NCBI RefSeq assembly: GCF_020819595.1
Contig: NZ_JAJHNP010000021.1
Coordinates: 62,001 to 126,000, forward strand
Reading direction: 5' to 3'
Source of the DNA: Streptomyces barringtoniae
Lineage (GTDB): Bacteria; Actinomycetota; Actinomycetes; Streptomycetales; Streptomycetaceae
DNA length: 64,000 nucleotides
The notes under the pieces: model-generated
Told to the model about the DNA's origin: nothing
What the model saw: only the letters and a program-made list of their open reading frames with translations
Database searches by the model: none
Shown: positions 49,270 through 58,641 of the stretch, piece by piece
How positions within the stretch are numbered: the first letter of the stretch is position 1
How the letters are laid out: the number at the start of each line of letters is the position of its first letter
Made by a program: the position numbers and the translations under genes

Positions 49270-50898
49270 GTGGTCGTGCCAGAGCTGAGGCCTTGGCGGG
49301 CCGCGAGACCGCGGGTTGAGCGGATCGCGAACGCCGTACGACCACGTCTGGCGCGGGCCGGGGCGGCCGCGAGGCCGCGGGTCGCGCGGTTGACGCGGGC
49401 CCTCCTGCACCCGCCGCGGCCACGGGCCGTGCAGACCTGGCAGTACACCGCGGGCGCCGCCACCGCCGGCCTGCTGCTGGCCGCCGGTGTGGTGACCACG
49501 GCCGGCCCCTGGGACGCCGACGGTCAGCGTACGGCCGAGCGGGACCGGGCCGCCGCCCTGGAGCGGACAGGTGGCGCAGATCACGGCCGGTCCGGCACGA
49601 CGGCGGGGACACCCCGGCCCGCGCCGAGCGCAGCACCCGTCCTGATGGGACTGGACGGCGCGACGAGCGCCGTCGACACCAAGAAGGCCGCGCCGGGCGG
49701 GAAACCCCTCTCCGACGTCCTGAGGCCCCTCCTGGGCGCCTCCGCGCTGGGCGGCACCCACGCGGCCGCCGTCGTCGACGTGGCCACGGGCAGGCGTCTG
49801 TACGGCACCGACGCCGGCAAGGCCCTCACCCCCGCCTCCACCACCAAGATCGCCACAGCCGTCGCCGCCCTGTCCGCCCTGGGCCCCGACCACCGGTTCA
49901 CCACCCGCGCCGCCCTGGAACCCGACACCGGCGAACTCGTCCTGGTCGGCGGCGGCGACCCCACCCTCACCGCCCGCGCGAAGGCTGCGGGCACCTCCCG
50001 CTCGGGCGAAGCCGGGAGCGGGGAAGGCTGGGCCGGCCTGCGCGAGCTGGCGGCGGACACCGCCAAGGCGCTCCACAAGCGCGGCATCCGCAAGGTCACG
50101 CTCTCCTACGACACGACCCTGTACTCCGGCCCCGCCCTGCACCCCATCGGCGTCAACGACAACCTCGCGCCGGTCAGCGCCCTGATGGCCGACGAGGGCC
50201 GCACCGACGGCTCCAGCAGCGGTCCGGCGCCCCGCGTGAGCGACCCGGCGAAGGACGCGGCGGGCAAGTTCGCGGGCTTCCTGAAGGACGCCGGCATCAC
50301 CACCACGTCCCCCGGCCCCTCCAAGGCCAGCACGCGCGCGCAGACCCTCGCCACCGTCTCCTCGCCCCCGCTGTCCGAGGTGGTCGAGCGCATGCTGACC
50401 AACAGCGACAACGACATCGCCGAGGCCCTGGCCCGCCAGACCGCCCTCACCAGCGGCGAACCCGGCAGCTTCGACGGCGGCGCCAGGGCGATCTCCGCCC
50501 GGCTGACCAAGCTGGGCCTGCCGATGTCCGGCGCCTCCTTCCACGACGGCAGCGGACTCGACCGCGACGACCGGCTCACCGCCGACCTCCTCACCGCCCT
50601 CCTGGTCACGGCCGGCGACCCCGGCCGCCCCGGCCTGCGCCCCGTCCTCACCGGCCTGCCCGTGGCCGGCTTCACCGGCACCCTGGCCGACCGCTACACC
50701 ACCGACAGCGCGGCGGGCGTCGTACGCGCCAAGACCGGCACCCTGACCGGCGTGAACACCCTCGCCGGCACCGTCGTGGACGCCGACGGCCGGCTGCTGG
50801 CCTTCGCCTTCATGGCCTCCGGCACGACGGACCCCCTGGGGGCCGAGTCGGCCCTGGACAGGACGGCCACGGCACTGGCGGGGTGCGGCTGCGGATGA
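49270..50898 (+). CDS. dacB: D-alanyl-D-alanine carboxypeptidase (PBP4/DacB class)
   Basis: The 542-residue penicillin-binding protein has a basic, repetitive N-terminus (ARPRVERIAN, ARPRVARLTR), one membrane segment (AGAATAGLLLAAGVVTTAG) and a class C low-molecular-weight PBP domain. Active-site motifs are STTK in TPASTTKIATA, SDN in LTNSDNDIAE, and KTG in RAKTGTLTG. It trims or cleaves peptidoglycan stem peptides outside the membrane. The start is GTG 49270 or GTG 49276. Confidence 0.92.
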   Translation: MVVPELRPWRAARPRVERIANAVRPRLARAGAAARPRVARLTRALLHPPRPRAVQTWQYTAGAATAGLLLAAGVVTTAGPWDADGQRTAERDRAAALERTGGADHGRSGTTAGTPRPAPSAAPVLMGLDGATSAVDTKKAAPGGKPLSDVLRPLLGASALGGTHAAAVVDVATGRRLYGTDAGKALTPASTTKIATAVAALSALGPDHRFTTRAALEPDTGELVLVGGGDPTLTARAKAAGTSRSGEAGSGEGWAGLRELAADTAKALHKRGIRKVTLSYDTTLYSGPALHPIGVNDNLAPVSALMADEGRTDGSSSGPAPRVSDPAKDAAGKFAGFLKDAGITTTSPGPSKASTRAQTLATVSSPPLSEVVERMLTNSDNDIAEALARQTALTSGEPGSFDGGARAISARLTKLGLPMSGASFHDGSGLDRDDRLTADLLTALLVTAGDPGRPGLRPVLTGLPVAGFTGTLADRYTTDSAAGVVRAKTGTLTGVNTLAGTVVDADGRLLAFAFMASGTTDPLGAESALDRTATALAGCGCG

Positions 50899-50959
50899 AC
50901 CGCCGTGCGCAGCGCCCGACGCCGCCTGCCCCCGCCCACCCTCATGGCCTGCCCCTGGT

Positions 50960-50971
50960 GGGAACGTTCCC
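50960..50971. promoter_or_regulatory. 12-bp perfect palindrome
   Basis: GGGAACGTTCCC lies 14 bp before the metalloprotease start codon. GGAAC resembles an ECF sigma -35 box, but no matching -10 is visible, so an operator is as likely. Confidence 0.4.
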
Positions 50972-50985
50972 GTACGGTTGACGAC

Positions 50986-52119
50986 ATGACTGGCTTCGGT
51001 GGCACCGCATCTCCCGGGATGGTCGACTGGAACCTCGCGGTGGCGACCGCGACACGGCTCGTACGACCGGGCCCTGACGTCAGCCGCGACGAGGCACGCG
51101 CCGTCGTCGCGGAGCTGCGCCGGCACGCCAAGGCCTCGGAGGAACACGTCCGGGGCTTCACTCGTATGGGCATCGACGACATCCACGACACGCCCGTCCT
51201 GGTGGTCGACCGCCCCGGCTGGGTCCGCGCCAACGTCGCCGGTTTCCGCGAGATCCTCAGGCCGCTGCTGGAGAAGATGCAGGAACGGCGCGCGGGCAGC
51301 CCCGGCAGCGCCGTCCTCGGCACCGTCGGCGGCAAGGTCACCGGAGTGGAACTCGGCATGCTGCTGTCGTTCCTGTCCTCCCGCGTCCTCGGCCAGTACG
51401 AGACCTTCGCCCCCGCCACCCGCGACCTCCCGGCCGGCGAGAACGGCGGCGGCCGGCTCCTCCTCGTCGCGCCGAACATCGTCCACGTCGAGCGCGAACT
51501 CGACGTCCAGCCGCACGACTTCCGCCTGTGGGTGTGCCTGCACGAGGAGACCCACCGCACCCAGTTCACGGCCGTGCCCTGGCTGCGCGACCACCTGGAG
51601 GGCGAAATCCAGTCGTTCTTGGCGGAGACCGACGTCGACCCGATGACCTTCCTGGAGCGCATCAGGGAAGCCGCCCAGTCCCTCGCCGGAGGCCGCCCCG
51701 AGGGCGAGGAGGAGGACGGCGGCCGTTCCTTCGTGGAACTGGTGCAGACCCCCGCCCAGCGCGAGATCCTCGCCCGCCTCACCGCCGTGATGTCCCTGCT
51801 GGAGGGCCACGCCGACTACGTCATGGACGGCGTCGGCCCCAGCGTCGTACCGACCGTGGCGGAGATCCGCGAGAAGTTCCAGCAGCGCCGCGCCAAGGGC
51901 GCCTCCCGCCTCGACCTCGCCCTGCGCAAACTGCTGGGTCTGGATGCCAAACTGAGGCAGTACCGGGACGGCGAACGGTTCGTCCGGGCCGTCGTCGAAC
52001 AGGTCGGCATCGACGGTTTCAACCGCGTGTGGACCTCGCCCAACACCCTGCCCACGAAGGCGGAGATCGCCAAACCGGCGGACTGGGTCGCACGGGTGCA
52101 CCGCAAGGCCGAGTCGTGA
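50986..52119 (+). CDS. Zinc-dependent metalloprotease (DUF2342, F420-biosynthesis-associated family)
   Basis: The 377-residue protein contains the zincin motif HEETH in WVCLHEETHRTQF, with downstream GHADYVMDGVG likely supplying the third ligand. It belongs to the actinobacterial family named after co-occurrence with coenzyme F420 genes. It sits directly upstream of tilS and hpt, as in other actinobacteria. ATG 50986 is the first codon of the conserved region. The substrate is unknown. Confidence 0.87.
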   Translation: MTGFGGTASPGMVDWNLAVATATRLVRPGPDVSRDEARAVVAELRRHAKASEEHVRGFTRMGIDDIHDTPVLVVDRPGWVRANVAGFREILRPLLEKMQERRAGSPGSAVLGTVGGKVTGVELGMLLSFLSSRVLGQYETFAPATRDLPAGENGGGRLLLVAPNIVHVERELDVQPHDFRLWVCLHEETHRTQFTAVPWLRDHLEGEIQSFLAETDVDPMTFLERIREAAQSLAGGRPEGEEEDGGRSFVELVQTPAQREILARLTAVMSLLEGHADYVMDGVGPSVVPTVAEIREKFQQRRAKGASRLDLALRKLLGLDAKLRQYRDGERFVRAVVEQVGIDGFNRVWTSPNTLPTKAEIAKPADWVARVHRKAES

Positions 52120-52310
52120 ACGGCATGGACACGTCGTGAAGCGAATCCGGCCGACGGCAGGCGAACGCCCCTTCAATCACCCGTCCGAGGGACCGTGAGC
52201 CATGCGTAGGCGTGCAATGCTCGGGGAACCGCCCGCTTCTGTCACCATCTACACACTCTGAGTGACCGACTCGGGCTCACCCCCCGAAAACTTCATGAAG
52301 GGAACCGGAC

Positions 52311-53414
52311 ATGGGTCCCCATCCTGCGGTCGCGGCGATACGCCTGGCGGTCCGCCGCGTCCTCCACGACATCCTCGACGACCACCACACCTCCGGCGGC
52401 CCGGGCCGCCAGCCCTACCGCGAACTCGGCCGGCAGAGCTCCGGCGAGCCCGGCCGGCAGGCCTTCGGCACGCACCCGGACCGGACAGCCGAGCGGCTCC
52501 CCTCCCCGCTCGTGCTCGTCGCGTGCTCCGGCGGCGCCGACTCCATGGCCCTCGCCTCCGCCCTCGCCTTCGAAGCGCCCAAGCTCGGCATCCGCGCCGG
52601 GGGCGTCACCGTCGACCACGGTCTCCAGCCCGGCTCCGACCTCCGCGCCGACGAGGTCGTCCTGCGCCTGCGCGAACTCGGCCTCGACCCGGTCGAGTCC
52701 GTCGCCGTGACCGTAGGCCGCGACGGCGGACCCGAAGCCGCCGCCCGCGACGCCCGCTACGCCGCCCTCGACGCCGTCGCCGAACGCCACGGCGCCACCG
52801 CCGTCCTGCTCGGCCACACCCGCGACGACCAGGCCGAAACCGTCCTGCTCGGCCTCGCCCGCGGCTCCGGCATCCGCTCCCTGTCCGGTATGGCCGCGGT
52901 CTCGGGGGCCGGCGGCCGTTACCGGCGCCCCTTCCTGGCGCTCGACCGGCAGACCGCCCGCAAGGCCTGCATGGTCCAGTCCCTCCACGTCTGGGACGAT
53001 CCTCACAACGCCGACCCGGCCTACACCCGCTCCCGGCTGCGGCACGAAGGCCTGCCCGCCCTGGAGAAGGCCCTCGGCAAAGGCGTCGTGGAGGCGCTCG
53101 CCCGCACCGCCCAGCTCTCCCGCGACGACGCCGACGCCCTCGACGCCTGGGCCAGCCAGGTCGAGGCCTCCGTACGCGATGCCGCAGGCCTGCTGGAGTG
53201 CGCCAAGCTGTACGCCCTCCCGCCCGCCGTACGCCGCCGCATCCTGCGCCGCGCCGCCATCGAGGCCGGCGCCCCGGCCGGTTCGCTGTTCGCCCGCCAC
53301 ATCGAGGAAGTCGACCGCCTGATCACCGGCTGGCGCGGCCAGGGAGCCATCAATCTCCCGGGCAAAGTCGTCGCCCAGCGGCAGGGTGGCAGACTGGTGA
53401 TTCGGCAAGGCTGA
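52311..53414 (+). CDS. tilS: tRNA(Ile)-lysidine synthase
   Basis: The 367-residue N-type ATP pyrophosphatase adds lysine to C34 of tRNA-Ile2. The PP-loop is VACSGGADSMALA, followed by VTVDHGLQPGS and GHTRDDQAETVLLGLARGSG. A Pro/Gly/Gln-rich insert of about 30 residues precedes the PP-loop. GAAGGGA precedes ATG 52311. It forms the usual tilS-hpt-ftsH cluster. Confidence 0.95.
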   Translation: MGPHPAVAAIRLAVRRVLHDILDDHHTSGGPGRQPYRELGRQSSGEPGRQAFGTHPDRTAERLPSPLVLVACSGGADSMALASALAFEAPKLGIRAGGVTVDHGLQPGSDLRADEVVLRLRELGLDPVESVAVTVGRDGGPEAAARDARYAALDAVAERHGATAVLLGHTRDDQAETVLLGLARGSGIRSLSGMAAVSGAGGRYRRPFLALDRQTARKACMVQSLHVWDDPHNADPAYTRSRLRHEGLPALEKALGKGVVEALARTAQLSRDDADALDAWASQVEASVRDAAGLLECAKLYALPPAVRRRILRRAAIEAGAPAGSLFARHIEEVDRLITGWRGQGAINLPGKVVAQRQGGRLVIRQG

Positions 53415-53504
53415 ATCCAGGCCCCGCGGAGCGACCCTCCGGCGGCCGGTCCGGGCAGCCGGTGGCCGTGACCTACGGCCGTAAGTGCGGGACGACCGAA
53501 AGTG

Positions 53505-54065
53505 ATGCGGGTGGACGCGAAAGACATGGGTGCCGACCTCCAGCAGGTGCTCATCACCAAGGAAGAGATCGACGCGAAGCTGGCCGAGCTGGCCGCGAAG
53601 ATCGACGCGGAGTACGCGGGCAAGGACCTGCTGATCGTCGGCGTCCTCAAGGGCGCGGTGATGGTCATGGCCGACCTCGCCCGGGCGCTGTCCACCCCCG
53701 TCACCATGGACTGGATGGCCGTGTCCTCCTACGGCGCGGGCACCCAGTCCTCCGGTGTCGTGCGGATCCTCAAGGACCTCGACACCGACATCAAGGGCAA
53801 GCACGTCCTGATCGTCGAGGACATCATCGACTCCGGCCTGACCCTGTCCTGGCTGATCAACAACCTCGGCTCCCGCGAGCCCGCCTCCCTGAAGGTGTGC
53901 ACGCTGCTGCGCAAGCCGGATGCCGCCAAGGTCGCCATCGACGTCGAGTGGGTCGGCTTCGACATCCCCAACGAGTTCGTCGTCGGCTACGGCCTCGACT
54001 ACGCCGAGAAGTACCGGAACCTGCCGTTCGTCGGTACGCTCGCGCCTCATGTCTACGGCGGCTGA
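53505..54065 (+). CDS. hpt: Hypoxanthine phosphoribosyltransferase
   Basis: The 186-residue purine-salvage enzyme has the PRPP-binding motif VLIVEDIIDSGLT, SSYGAGTQSSGVV and the C-terminal VVGYGLDYAEKYRNLPFVG. Several in-frame starts are possible (GTG 53502, ATG 53505, GTG 53511, ATG 53526); 53505 is chosen. The gene is 90 bp after tilS and followed by a 7-bp hairpin before ftsH. Confidence 0.95.
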   Translation: MRVDAKDMGADLQQVLITKEEIDAKLAELAAKIDAEYAGKDLLIVGVLKGAVMVMADLARALSTPVTMDWMAVSSYGAGTQSSGVVRILKDLDTDIKGKHVLIVEDIIDSGLTLSWLINNLGSREPASLKVCTLLRKPDAAKVAIDVEWVGFDIPNEFVVGYGLDYAEKYRNLPFVGTLAPHVYGG

Positions 54066-54115
54066 GCCGCACCGGGTGGTGTGAGCCACTCGGCTCAAGC
54101 CTTGTAGGACGATCG

Positions 54116-54133
54116 GGAACCCCGGCGGGTTCC
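54116..54133 (+). terminator. Hairpin between hpt and ftsH
   Basis: A 7-bp stem (GGAACCC / GGGTTCC) with a four-base loop lies about 50 bp after the hpt stop. There is no U-tract, so read-through into ftsH is possible. Confidence 0.45.
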
Positions 54134-54280
54134 GGGCCGTTGAAGCATGCAGAGACGGGCTCCCCAGCCCTCGAAGCGGACTTCGTGCGGCTTCGGACCA
54201 TCGCGCTGGGGTACCGTCAGAAGAACTGTCTTATCAAACTCACTATGGCAGGAGGGACGGGGCGGCACCGCTCCGTATGG

Positions 54281-56320
54281 ATGGACGTGAAGCGATACTT
54301 CCGTGGGCCGGTCATGTGGATCGTGCTGGCCGTCCTTGCCGTGGTCGTGTTGATGCAGGTCGTCGGCTCGTCCGGCGGCTACAAGACGGTGGACACCGGC
54401 CAGGTCGTCGCGGCGATCAATGACAACAGGGTCCAGTCGGCCAAGCTCACCACCGGCGACGAGCAGACCATCAAGGTCACCCTCAAGGACGGCCAGAAGG
54501 TCGACGGCAGCTCGAAGATCCAGGCGAGCTACATCGGCGACCAGGGCGTGACCATCGCCGGTCAGCTGCAGACCAAGTACCAGGACAAGCAGATCCCGGA
54601 CGGCTACACGGTCTCGCCGTCCAAGCAGAACCCGTTCGTCGGCGTCCTGCTCTCCCTGCTGCCCTTCGTCCTCATCGTGGTCGTCTTCCTGTTTCTGATG
54701 AACCAGATGCAGGGCGGCGGCTCCCGGGTGATGAACTTCGGCAAGTCCAAGGCCAAACTCATCACCAAGGACACCCCGAAGACGACCTTCTCCGACGTCG
54801 CCGGCTGCGACGAGGCCGTCGAGGAGCTCCACGAGATCAAGGAGTTCCTGCAGGAGCCGGCCAAGTTCCAGGCCGTCGGCGCCAAGATCCCCAAGGGCGT
54901 GCTGCTCTACGGCCGTCCGGGTACCGGCAAGACGCTCCTCGCGCGCGCCGTGGCCGGCGAGGCGGGCGTCCCCTTCTACTCGATCTCCGGTTCCGACTTC
55001 GTCGAGATGTTCGTCGGTGTCGGTGCCTCCCGAGTGCGCGACCTGTTCGAGCAGGCCAAGGCGAACGCCCCGGCGATCGTCTTCGTCGACGAGATCGACG
55101 CGGTCGGCCGCCACCGCGGCGCCGGCCTCGGCGGTGGTCACGACGAGCGCGAGCAGACCCTGAACCAGCTGCTCGTCGAGATGGACGGCTTCGACGTCAA
55201 GGGCGGCGTGATCCTCATCGCCGCCACGAACCGCCCGGACATCCTCGACCCGGCACTGCTCCGCCCCGGCCGCTTCGACCGCCAGATCGCGGTCGACCCG
55301 CCGGACCTGCAGGGCCGCCTGGAGATCCTCAAGGTCCACCAGAAGGGCAAGCCGGTCGCGCCCGACGTCGACCTGGCCGCCGTCGCCCGCCGGACCCCCG
55401 GCATGACCGGTGCCGACCTGGCGAACGTCCTCAACGAGGCCGCGCTGCTGACGGCCCGGGGCGACCAGAAGCTGATCGACAACCGAGCGCTGGACGAGGC
55501 GATCGACCGCGTGGTCGCGGGCCCGCAGAAGCGGACCAGGATCATGTCCGACAAGGAGAAGAAGATCACCGCGTACCACGAGGGCGGTCACGCCCTGGTC
55601 GCGGCGGCGTCACCGAACTCCGACCCGGTCCACAAGATCACGATCCTGTCCCGCGGCCGTGCCCTCGGTTACACGATGGTCCTGCCCGACGAGGACAAGT
55701 ACTCGACCACGCGCAACGAGATGCTCGACCAGCTCGCCTACATGCTGGGCGGACGCGCCGCCGAGGAACTGGTCTTCCACGACCCGACCACCGGCGCCGC
55801 GAACGACATCGAGAAGGCCACCAACCTGGCCCGCGCGATGGTCACCCAGTACGGCATGACCGAGCGGCTCGGCGCCATCAAGTTCGGCGGCGACAACAGC
55901 GAGCCCTTCCTCGGACGTGAGATGGCTCACCAGCGCGACTACTCCGAAGAGGTCGCCGCGCTGGTGGACGAAGAGGTCAAGAAGCTCATCGAGACCGCGC
56001 ACAACGAGGCCTGGGAGATCCTGGTCGAGAACCGCGACGTGCTCGACCAGCTCGTTCTCCAGCTGCTGGAGAAGGAGACCCTGGGCAAGGAGGAGATCGC
56101 CGAGATCTTCGCCCCGATCGTCAAGCGCCCGCCGCGGCCCGCCTGGACCGGCTCCTCCCGCCGTACCCCGTCCACCCGCCCGCCGGTGCTCTCCCCGAAG
56201 GAGCTGGCACTGACCAACGGTGCGAACGGCGCGACGGCGGCGATCAGCACGGTCAAGTCCACGGCCGCGGAGTCGGCCCCGGTGACCGACCAGACCCCGG
56301 AGGACCGCCCGGAGAGCTGA
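54281..56320 (+). CDS. ftsH: ATP-dependent zinc metalloprotease FtsH
   Basis: The 679-residue membrane-anchored AAA+ protease degrades membrane and short-lived regulatory proteins. It has a first membrane helix at about residues 10-30 and a second near 125-147 (VGVLLSLLPFVLIVVVFLFLM). Walker A is GRPGTGKT at 211-218, where most FtsH proteins have GPPGTGKT. Walker B is IVFVDEIDAVG, the second region of homology is ATNRPDILDPALLRPGRFDR, and the zinc motif is HEGGH at 433-437. ATG 54281 is chosen by family length; ATG 54245 is in frame. Neither has a well-placed ribosome-binding site (GGAGG at 54251 lies between). Confidence 0.95.
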   Translation: MDVKRYFRGPVMWIVLAVLAVVVLMQVVGSSGGYKTVDTGQVVAAINDNRVQSAKLTTGDEQTIKVTLKDGQKVDGSSKIQASYIGDQGVTIAGQLQTKYQDKQIPDGYTVSPSKQNPFVGVLLSLLPFVLIVVVFLFLMNQMQGGGSRVMNFGKSKAKLITKDTPKTTFSDVAGCDEAVEELHEIKEFLQEPAKFQAVGAKIPKGVLLYGRPGTGKTLLARAVAGEAGVPFYSISGSDFVEMFVGVGASRVRDLFEQAKANAPAIVFVDEIDAVGRHRGAGLGGGHDEREQTLNQLLVEMDGFDVKGGVILIAATNRPDILDPALLRPGRFDRQIAVDPPDLQGRLEILKVHQKGKPVAPDVDLAAVARRTPGMTGADLANVLNEAALLTARGDQKLIDNRALDEAIDRVVAGPQKRTRIMSDKEKKITAYHEGGHALVAAASPNSDPVHKITILSRGRALGYTMVLPDEDKYSTTRNEMLDQLAYMLGGRAAEELVFHDPTTGAANDIEKATNLARAMVTQYGMTERLGAIKFGGDNSEPFLGREMAHQRDYSEEVAALVDEEVKKLIETAHNEAWEILVENRDVLDQLVLQLLEKETLGKEEIAEIFAPIVKRPPRPAWTGSSRRTPSTRPPVLSPKELALTNGANGATAAISTVKSTAAESAPVTDQTPEDRPES

Positions 56321-56347
56321 CCGCGTTTCGGCCAACCGGCCTGGAAT

Positions 56348-56390
56348 GAACGCCGCGCCCACCAGGTTTTAGCCTGGGGGCGCGGCGTTC
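56348..56390. terminator. Long hairpin between ftsH and folE
   Basis: Arms of 19 and 18 bases (GAACGCCGCGCCC and GGGCGCGGCGTTC plus an inner CC-AGG / CCTGG part with one bulge) enclose loop TTTTAG. There is no U-tract after it. It starts 28 bp after the ftsH stop. Confidence 0.75.
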
Positions 56391-56453
56391 GTATGTCCGC
56401 AGCCAGACGCGTGGCCGCCGCCACGCGATAGGGGTACAGGAACGAGGAAGCAC

Positions 56454-57059
56454 ATGACCGACCCGGTGACGCTGGACGGTGAGGGTCCCATCGGCGAGTT
56501 CGACGAGAAGCGCGCCGAGAATGCCGTACGCGAACTGCTGATCGCGGTCGGCGAGGACCCGGACCGGGAGGGCCTGAGGGAGACGCCGGCGCGGGTGGCG
56601 CGGGCCTACAGGGAAATCTTCGCGGGCCTGTGGCAGCAGCCGGAGGACGTGCTCACGACGACGTTCGACCTGGGGCACGACGAGATGGTGCTCGTGAAGG
56701 ACATCGAGGTGTACAGCACGTGTGAGCATCATCTGGTCCCGTTCCGGGGCGTCGCTCACGTCGGCTACATCCCGTCCGTCACCGGAAAGATCACCGGCCT
56801 GTCCAAGCTGGCCCGCCTGGTCGACGTCTACGCCCGTCGGCCGCAGGTGCAGGAACGACTCACCACGCAGATCGCGGACTCCCTCATGGAGATCCTGGAG
56901 CCGCGGGGCGTCATCGTGGTCGTCGAGTGTGAGCACATGTGCATGTCCATGCGCGGCATCCGCAAGCCGGGCGCGAAGACCATAACGTCGGCCGTGCGCG
57001 GTCAGCTGCGGGACGCGGCGACGCGGAACGAGGCCATGAGCCTGATCATGGCGCGCTGA
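56454..57059 (+). CDS. folE: GTP cyclohydrolase I
   Basis: The 201-residue enzyme makes dihydroneopterin triphosphate from GTP, the first step of folate synthesis. Zinc ligands and substrate motifs are VYSTCEHHLVPFRG and VVVECEHMCMSMRGIRKPGA. CGAGGAAG precedes ATG 56454. It follows ftsH on the plus strand and is convergent with the rest of the folate genes. Confidence 0.97.
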   Translation: MTDPVTLDGEGPIGEFDEKRAENAVRELLIAVGEDPDREGLRETPARVARAYREIFAGLWQQPEDVLTTTFDLGHDEMVLVKDIEVYSTCEHHLVPFRGVAHVGYIPSVTGKITGLSKLARLVDVYARRPQVQERLTTQIADSLMEILEPRGVIVVVECEHMCMSMRGIRKPGAKTITSAVRGQLRDAATRNEAMSLIMAR

Positions 57060-57096
57060 ACCGCTGCCGGGGGAAACCGGCGGTCCGCCGGGGGAG

Positions 57097-57117
57097 ACCG
57101 GCGGTCAGGCCGCCGGT
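57097..57117. terminator. Hairpin between convergent folE and DUF3180 genes
   Basis: An 8-bp stem (ACCGGCGG / CCGCCGGT) with a five-base loop overlaps the DUF3180 stop codon. Two related CCGGCGGT-type segments lie just before it (57076-57090). Confidence 0.6.
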
Positions 57118-57593
57118 TCCGCTCCCGGGGGGTTCTGGTCGTCGTCCTCCGGGAGCTTGCACACCCGCTCCAGGAACAGGGCCGCCGCTATGACACCGAT
57201 GCCGGCCAGGACCGAGAAGCCGGCGTAGACGGCCTGGTCGCGGCGGGCGGGGATGTCGAGGAGTTTCAGCAGGAAGACGCCCGTGCCGCCGTACATCCCG
57301 GCGACGAGGGCGGCGACCAGGGCGCTGGCCTGACCGAAGACGACCGCGCGGGCGGCCATCAGGGGATCGACGCCCTTGGCGCCGGGGCGGCGCTCACGCT
57401 GGGCCTTGAGGCGGGCGCGCAGCGAGAGCGCCGTCGAGAGCAGCACCACCGCGATCAGGGCGAGCACGATGGGGGCGGCCAGGGGGACGCTGGGGAGGGT
57501 CCCGATCGAGTTCCAGAGGCGAGCGCCCGCCCAGGACAGGATCCCGGCCACGACGAACACACCCGCCAGCACCCTGATGCGCAGCTCTCTCAC
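57105..57593 (-). CDS. DUF3180 membrane protein
   Basis: The 162-residue protein has four hydrophobic segments (about 8-24, 38-58, 85-113 and 120-142) with a basic cytoplasmic loop RARLKAQRERRPGAKG. DUF3180 proteins sit at the end of folate operons in actinobacteria, downstream of folK, as here. The function is unknown. GTG 57593 follows AAGGGAC. Confidence 0.85.
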   Translation of the reverse strand: MRELRIRVLAGVFVVAGILSWAGARLWNSIGTLPSVPLAAPIVLALIAVVLLSTALSLRARLKAQRERRPGAKGVDPLMAARAVVFGQASALVAALVAGMYGGTGVFLLKLLDIPARRDQAVYAGFSVLAGIGVIAAALFLERVCKLPEDDDQNPPGAEPAA

Positions 57594-57673
57594 GGTGTCC
57601 CTTCAGCTCCCCCGGACCGGTCCGGACTGCGGTCGTCTCGACCTTGTCGTTCGAGTCGTCTTGACCTTAACGA

Positions 57674-58285
57674 CTATTCGGGCAGTCGGAGTTCCAGGTC
57701 CTCGCGGGGTTCGACGCCCGCACGGGTGACGGACGACAGAAGTTCGGCCACCGGGCCGCGGCCGGGCAGCTGGGCCTGCGGGTCCACGTCGTGCCAGGGC
57801 GCGAGCACGAAGGCGCGCTCGTGGGCGCGCGGGTGGGGCAGGGTGAGCTGCGGGTCGTCGGAGGTGACGTCGGCGTAGGCGACGATGTCGACGTCCAGGG
57901 TGCGCGGGCCCCAGTGCTCGTCGCGGACGCGTTTGTACGCCTCCTCGATGGCGTGGGCGCGCTCCAGGAGGGAGGCCGGGGGCAGGGTGGTCTTGAGGAC
58001 CACGACCGCGTTGAAGTACGACGGCTGGCTGCCCGGCTCCACGCCCCAGGGCTCGGTCTCGTACACCGGGGAGACGGCCTTCACGCGGACACCGGGGGTG
58101 TCCTCGAGCGCGTCGACGGCGCCCTGGAGGGTCTCCAGGCGGTTGCCGAGGTTGGAGCCGATGGAGATGACGGCCCACTTCGGGTTCTGCAGGGTCGTGT
58201 CGGCGGCGTCGACCTTCTCGACGACGGAGGCGGGCACCGGCTGGACGGTCGGGTCGCTGTGACCCTGGAGGAAAGATCGGGTCAT
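57674..58285 (-). CDS. folK: HPPK (6-hydroxymethyldihydropterin pyrophosphokinase)
   Basis: The 203-residue enzyme has an extra ~35-residue N-terminus before the core AVISIGSNLGNRLETLQGAVDAL. Conserved segments are VSPVYETEPWGVEPGSQPSYFNAVV, the EHWGPRTLDVDIVAYAD magnesium/ATP region, and LTLPHPRAHERAFVLAPW. Its ATG overlaps the folB stop by four bases. It transfers pyrophosphate from ATP to the pterin. Confidence 0.96.
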   Translation of the reverse strand: MTRSFLQGHSDPTVQPVPASVVEKVDAADTTLQNPKWAVISIGSNLGNRLETLQGAVDALEDTPGVRVKAVSPVYETEPWGVEPGSQPSYFNAVVVLKTTLPPASLLERAHAIEEAYKRVRDEHWGPRTLDVDIVAYADVTSDDPQLTLPHPRAHERAFVLAPWHDVDPQAQLPGRGPVAELLSSVTRAGVEPREDLELRLPE

Positions 58286-58641
58286 ACTCGGCTCCGGGTG
58301 ATGGTGACGGTCACGTCGTCGAAGGGGACGGTGATCGGTGCGTCCGGCTTGTGGACACAGACCTCGACCTCCTTCACCCCTTCGTGCTTCAGGCAGGTCT
58401 GGGCGATCCGCTCGGCGAGGGTCTCGATGAGGTCCACCGGCTCACCCTCGACCACGGCCACGACCTCCTCGGCCACGATGCCGTAGTGCACGGTCTTCGC
58501 CAGGTCGTCGTCAGCCGCCGCCGGCCGGGTGTCCAGCCCCAGGGCGAGGTCCACGATGAAGGTCTGGCCCTCCTCGCGCTCCTTGGGGAACACACCGTGG
58601 TGCCCGCGGGCCTTGAGGCCGCGCAGCGCGACACGATCCAC
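58282..58641 (-). CDS. folB: Dihydroneopterin aldolase
   Basis: The 119-residue enzyme cleaves dihydroneopterin to the hydroxymethyl pterin used by FolK. Family marks are VALRGLKARGHHGVFPKEREEGQTFIVD and VDLIETLAERIA, with the C-terminal VCVHKPDAPI. GTG 58641 has AGGAG eight bases before it and gives the usual length; GTG 58650 is the nearest alternative. Confidence 0.95.
   Translation of the reverse strand: MDRVALRGLKARGHHGVFPKEREEGQTFIVDLALGLDTRPAAADDDLAKTVHYGIVAEEVVAVVEGEPVDLIETLAERIAQTCLKHEGVKEVEVCVHKPDAPITVPFDDVTVTITRSRV

Noticed and set aside
52262..54280. Open frame joining the tilS-hpt region to ftsH as one 1352-residue protein
   Set aside because: The upstream part is out of frame with tilS and hpt, which have clear motifs; FtsH begins near 54281 as in other bacteria.
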